Of a DNA stretch of 18,098 nt, positions 15,203 to 18,098 are shown one piece after another. Both the position numbers and the translations under genes were made by a program. The notes beneath the pieces were generated by a model. That model did no database searches. It was not told where the DNA came from and saw only the letters and a program-made list of their open reading frames with translations. Every line of letters starts with the position of its first letter. The first letter of the stretch is position 1. The stretch is from UMGS1225 sp034086705 (GTDB lineage: Bacteria > Bacillota > Clostridia > Oscillospirales > CAG-272). The stretch covers positions 1 to 18,098 of the forward strand of contig JAXDZV010000085.1 of assembly GCA_034086705.1 (NCBI GenBank), given 5' to 3'.

Positions 15203-16747
15203 ATGTGGCAAAAAGTGATTGATGTGATCACGCGTGTAAATAGCGCCATTAACGGCGTTGTGTGGGGCTGGCCGGTTATTATCCTAATTCTCGGTACCGG
15301 CCTGCTTCTTTCAATTCGTACCGGCTTTTTACAAGTTCGGAAATTCGGCGATTCTCTCAACAGCACCATAGTTCCAACCGTAAAATCTATCGGCAAGAAA
15401 AAATCATCTCAAGGAAACGGGGTTTCTCAATTTGAGGCATTTGCAACTGCCATTTCTGGTACAGTCGGCACAGGCAATATTATTGGTGTAACGGCTGCAA
15501 TCATCACAGGCGGCCCAGGTGCTGTTCTTTGGATGTGGATTTCTGCATTTTTTGGTATGGTAACAAATTACGCGGAAAACGTACTTGGCTTGTACTACCG
15601 CAAAAAGGGAAAGAATGGTTTTTCGGGCGGCGCCTTTTACTACATAGAAAACGGCCTGAAAAAATGGGGCCCTATTGCCAAAATTTTGGCATATATGGCT
15701 GCAATTGTTTGTTTGTTTGCAGCAGTCGGGATGTCCGGCGTACAGACAAACAAAATATCAGGTACCCTTGCAAACACCCTCGGTGGGGCTTTTGGAATTG
15801 ATACAGGTTCCAAAGCTGAGACGCTTGTGAAATTATTGATCGGAGTGATTGTTGCGCTGATTGCAGCCGTTATCATTATCGGCGGTATCAAGCGAATCGG
15901 TCGTGTTGCCTCGAAACTCATACCGCTAATGTCTCTTTTATTTATTGTACTTGCGCTGATTGTCATTGGTAAAAATATAACTGCTGTTGGCTCCGCCTTT
16001 GCACTTATTTTCAAAGATGCTTTTAAAATGGAGGCAGCTGCAGGCGGCGTTGTAGGATATGCCTTTTCAATGACGATAAAAAAAGGAATGGCGCGCGGCG
16101 TGTTTTCAAACGAAGCGGGACTTGGATCCTCCGTTATTGCCCATTCCGCTTCCGAAACACGCGAACCCGTTAAACAAGGGCTCTGGGGAATCTTTGAGGT
16201 TTTCTTTGACACCTTTGTCATCTGCACTTTAACCGCGCTCATGTTTTTGACAACTTTTGATGTTACCAACGAAGCATTGGTCGGTGCAGATGATTCTGCG
16301 GTAGCTCTGCAAATTTTCTCAGAAAATTTCGGCACATTTGGCATGATTTGTTTTGCAATTATCCTGCCTTTATTTGCATTTACAACCATCATGGCATGGT
16401 CATATTACGGCGAGAAAGCGGCTGAGTTCTGCTTCAAATGGGTTAAAAGCGATAAAAAGCGGAAAAATGCTGTGCTTGTATTCAAGATTGCGTATGTTTT
16501 GTTCATCGTCTTCGCCGCAGTAATCAGTGGCACTCTTGTTTGGGACATTGATGATACGTTCAACGGTCTTATGTCCATACCGAATCTTATCGCGCTGATC
16601 GCTATGAGCGGCACAGTTGCAAAAATCACCAAAAATTATTACCAGCGAAAAAAGGGGATGAATGTCGAGCCAATGCTCTCTGCATATCCAGAATTGAATG
16701 AAGAATTCAAACAGGACATTGCAAAAGATGCTCCCGAGGTAAAATAA
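15203..16747 (+). CDS. Na+/glycine-alanine symporter (AGCS family)
   Basis: A 514-residue multi-span membrane protein that imports small neutral amino acids with sodium. Seen: hydrophobic helix GWPVIILILGTGLLLSI (about 22-38), the family signature GTVGTGNIIGVTAAI with GGPGAVLWMW just after (about 86-111), the FSNEAGLGSS motif and about ten further hydrophobic helices, and a charged C-terminal tail. GGAGGAG stands 5 bases before ATG 15203; the longer frame from 15122 would start within the terminator and is rejected. Regulation: the glycine riboswitch and terminator in the leader imply that glycine is sensed and probably carried. Glycine is therefore the favoured substrate, alanine second. It is monocistronic, with a strong terminator 66 bases after the stop. 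Confidence 0.94.
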   Translation: MWQKVIDVITRVNSAINGVVWGWPVIILILGTGLLLSIRTGFLQVRKFGDSLNSTIVPTVKSIGKKKSSQGNGVSQFEAFATAISGTVGTGNIIGVTAAIITGGPGAVLWMWISAFFGMVTNYAENVLGLYYRKKGKNGFSGGAFYYIENGLKKWGPIAKILAYMAAIVCLFAAVGMSGVQTNKISGTLANTLGGAFGIDTGSKAETLVKLLIGVIVALIAAVIIIGGIKRIGRVASKLIPLMSLLFIVLALIVIGKNITAVGSAFALIFKDAFKMEAAAGGVVGYAFSMTIKKGMARGVFSNEAGLGSSVIAHSASETREPVKQGLWGIFEVFFDTFVICTLTALMFLTTFDVTNEALVGADDSAVALQIFSENFGTFGMICFAIILPLFAFTTIMAWSYYGEKAAEFCFKWVKSDKKRKNAVLVFKIAYVLFIVFAAVISGTLVWDIDDTFNGLMSIPNLIALIAMSGTVAKITKNYYQRKKGMNVEPMLSAYPELNEEFKQDIAKDAPEVK

Positions 16748-16812
16748 CGCTTCAGCCGAACGTCATAAGAACATTTGGGTATAAATTTCGGCAACCCCCA
16801 TGAAACCATTTT

Positions 16813-16847
16813 GCATCCGTACCTTTTTCGGTACGGATGCTTTTTTT
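16813..16847 (+). terminator. Strong intrinsic terminator of the symporter gene
   Basis: Eleven-base perfect arms GCATCCGTACC (16813-16823) and GGTACGGATGC (16830-16840), a 6-base loop and seven T bases after the stem. Confidence 0.93.
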
Positions 16848-17120
16848 GATACTTATACCCACAGAAAATGCAGTATCTCCATAGGCGCACTTGCCATAAA
16901 GTTTTTTCACAGCAAACACTCCAAAACACAGAACAGACTTCTTAACTGTAAAATTCCTTTAATAATTGCGGAACTTATTCCCACGCTCTTTTTTCCACCT
17001 GTGGTACGATCCTTTACACAGCAGCAGCGACGATTGTATCGTTCTCAAACTCATCTTGCAAGCATGCTGCAAGATAAATAGAATTCCGCACATAAAGCCT
17101 GTTGGCAAGGGGAGAAAGAT
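16848..17120. other. Spacer between converging symporter genes
   Basis: About 270 bases between two facing terminators. The frames crossing it are short and have no motif or ribosome binding site. The only structure I see is a perfect inverted repeat ATCTTGCA / TGCAAGAT at 17053-17060 and 17068-17075 around a GCATGC core. Confidence 0.5.
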
Positions 17121-17153
17121 AAAAAAAGTGCCCGAACCATACGTTCGAGCACT
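17121..17153 (-). terminator. Intrinsic terminator of the PutP-type symporter gene
   Basis: On the minus strand AGTGCTCGAAC (17153-17143) pairs with GTTCGGGCACT (17137-17127) with one wobble, a 5-base loop, then seven T bases. It begins 51 bases beyond the stop at 17204. Confidence 0.88.
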
Positions 17154-17203
17154 GAAAATATGATGCATTCTGCAATCCCGCTTTGGAACTTCCCCGTGTG
17201 CTT

Positions 17204-18098
17204 TTATTCTGTAACATCCTTGGAAGTTGCACGCTCAAAGAGATCTGCAACAGCACGGTCGGGAGCTTTGTCGATAAGAGAGACAACTATACAGCAAACA
17301 GCACCTACCAAAAAACCGGGTAGAAGTTCATAAATTCCGGTTTTTTCAGTCAACACAAGCAGCCATACGACATCCGTGACGGCACCACCAATCACACCTG
17401 CTATCGCACCCTTATATGTCAAGCGCTTCCAAAACAGCGAGAAGAGAATAACAGGGCCAAATGCAGCACCGAAACCACCCCATGCGTTTTCCACCATATT
17501 CATAATTGCCTGCGCACCTTTTCCTCCGTTAGAAGCGATAAAATACGCAGCAACCGCAATCACCATAACGACACCCCGGCCTACCCAAAGCATTTCTTTA
17601 TCAGAAGCCTTTTTCCGAATCACAGGCTTATAAATATCACTGGTAAACGACGAAGAAGCTACAAGAAGCTGCGAATCAGCCGTAGACATAGCTGCTGCAA
17701 TAATTGCCGAGAGCAAAATACCTGCAATAAAAGCAGGAAACAAATCCCGCACTGCCTTAATGAAAATCAGCTTCTGATTTCCATCAACAAGCAACTCAGC
17801 ACCGTACACCATTCTACCAAAGTATGCCAGTGCAATCGCCGCGCCGAGTGTAAGCACTACCCATGAAATTGCAACGGTGGCAGAAGTCTTAATCATCTTT
17901 GAATGCTTAATGCCCATAAAACGGACCAAGATGTGCGGCATTCCAAAATATCCAAGCCCCCAAGCCAATCCGGATAAGACCTCTTGCCAGCTTGCAGAAA
18001 AAATATTCTGATTAAACACCGACATTGTGCCGTCCACATACGGTAGCGGCTGTGAGATTGCAGCCAGATTGAGATCTTTTGTCAAAACCAGTACAATC
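17204..18098 (-). CDS. putP: Na+/proline symporter, C-terminal part; N-terminus outside window
   Basis: The minus frame is open from the right edge of the window to the stop at 17204, about 298 residues. No start is claimed: the sequence before TTG 18085 stays in frame (IVLV) and is conserved-looking, so the gene continues outside. The motif GLGYFGMPHILVRFMGI, with WGLGYFG just before it, is diagnostic of PutP in the sodium:solute symporter family. Further features are STADSQLLVASSSFTSDIY, which carries the sodium-site helix, and WGGFGAAFGPVIL. About seven membrane helices are present of the usual thirteen. PutP proteins have about 500 residues, so about 200 are missing. It imports proline with sodium, for use as nitrogen source, osmolyte or Stickland acceptor (inference). 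The gene converges with the AGCS symporter and has its own terminator. Confidence 0.93.
   Translation of the reverse strand, partial: IVLVLTKDLNLAAISQPLPYVDGTMSVFNQNIFSASWQEVLSGLAWGLGYFGMPHILVRFMGIKHSKMIKTSATVAISWVVLTLGAAIALAYFGRMVYGAELLVDGNQKLIFIKAVRDLFPAFIAGILLSAIIAAAMSTADSQLLVASSSFTSDIYKPVIRKKASDKEMLWVGRGVVMVIAVAAYFIASNGGKGAQAIMNMVENAWGGFGAAFGPVILFSLFWKRLTYKGAIAGVIGGAVTDVVWLLVLTEKTGIYELLPGFLVGAVCCIVVSLIDKAPDRAVADLFERATSKDVTE

Noticed and set aside
15640..16392. 250-codon minus ORF inside the symporter gene
   Set aside because: Its Ile/Ala/Pro-rich sequence is the reverse of a membrane protein coding region; the + strand has all family motifs.
16800..17081. 93-codon + ORF in the convergent spacer
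   Set aside because: It starts before the symporter terminator hairpin and runs through it, with no ribosome binding site and no motif.

Overview
The window reads as a chromosomal segment of a Gram-positive, low-to-moderate GC anaerobe, most likely Bacillota, class Clostridia. The reasons are strong AGGAG-type ribosome binding sites, sigma-A-like promoters, the gene order nusB / TsaD-like / xseA / xseB / ispA, an XRE regulator with membrane segments beside an ABC exporter, and a glycine riboswitch in front of a Na+/amino-acid symporter. I cannot name a genus from sequence alone.

Region 1 (1-9321, all + strand) is one tightly packed run of ten genes with gaps of a few bases up to about 33, or 4-base ATGA overlaps. 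It opens with what looks like a peptidoglycan cross-bridge cassette: a glutamine-dependent asparagine synthase (5' end cut by the window), an ATP-grasp carboxylate-amine ligase, an aspartate racemase and a MurE ligase without the meso-diaminopimelate DNPR motif. The inferred pathway is: the racemase makes D-Asp, the ligase puts it on the side-chain amine of the third stem residue, the asparagine synthase amidates it, and MurE supplies a non-DAP third residue, as in the D-Asp/D-Asn bridged walls of enterococci and lactococci. The run continues with nusB, a TsaD/Kae1-fold paralogue, a small membrane protein, both exonuclease VII subunits and the farnesyl diphosphate synthase ispA.

Region 2 (9322-10039) is a 718-base stretch with no recognisable gene. 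It holds two weak small ORFs, one terminator-like hairpin and one strong terminator serving the next gene from the minus strand.

Region 3 (10040-14613) has a minus-strand long-chain acyl-CoA synthetase. After a divergent intergenic region with a good promoter and three evenly spaced heptamers come an XRE regulator with four membrane segments, a terminator and an ABC exporter.

Region 4 (14614-18098) has a promoter, a tandem glycine riboswitch, an intrinsic terminator and an AGCS-family Na+/glycine-alanine symporter. By eye, the 5' strand of the second aptamer's P1 helix can pair with the foot of the terminator, which predicts a glycine OFF switch. The symporter converges on the C-terminal part of a PutP-type Na+/proline symporter that runs off the right edge, and each has its own terminator.

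The most notable items are the D-Asp bridge cassette and the riboswitch architecture. I saw no CRISPR array, tRNA, rRNA, insertion sequence or phage gene.
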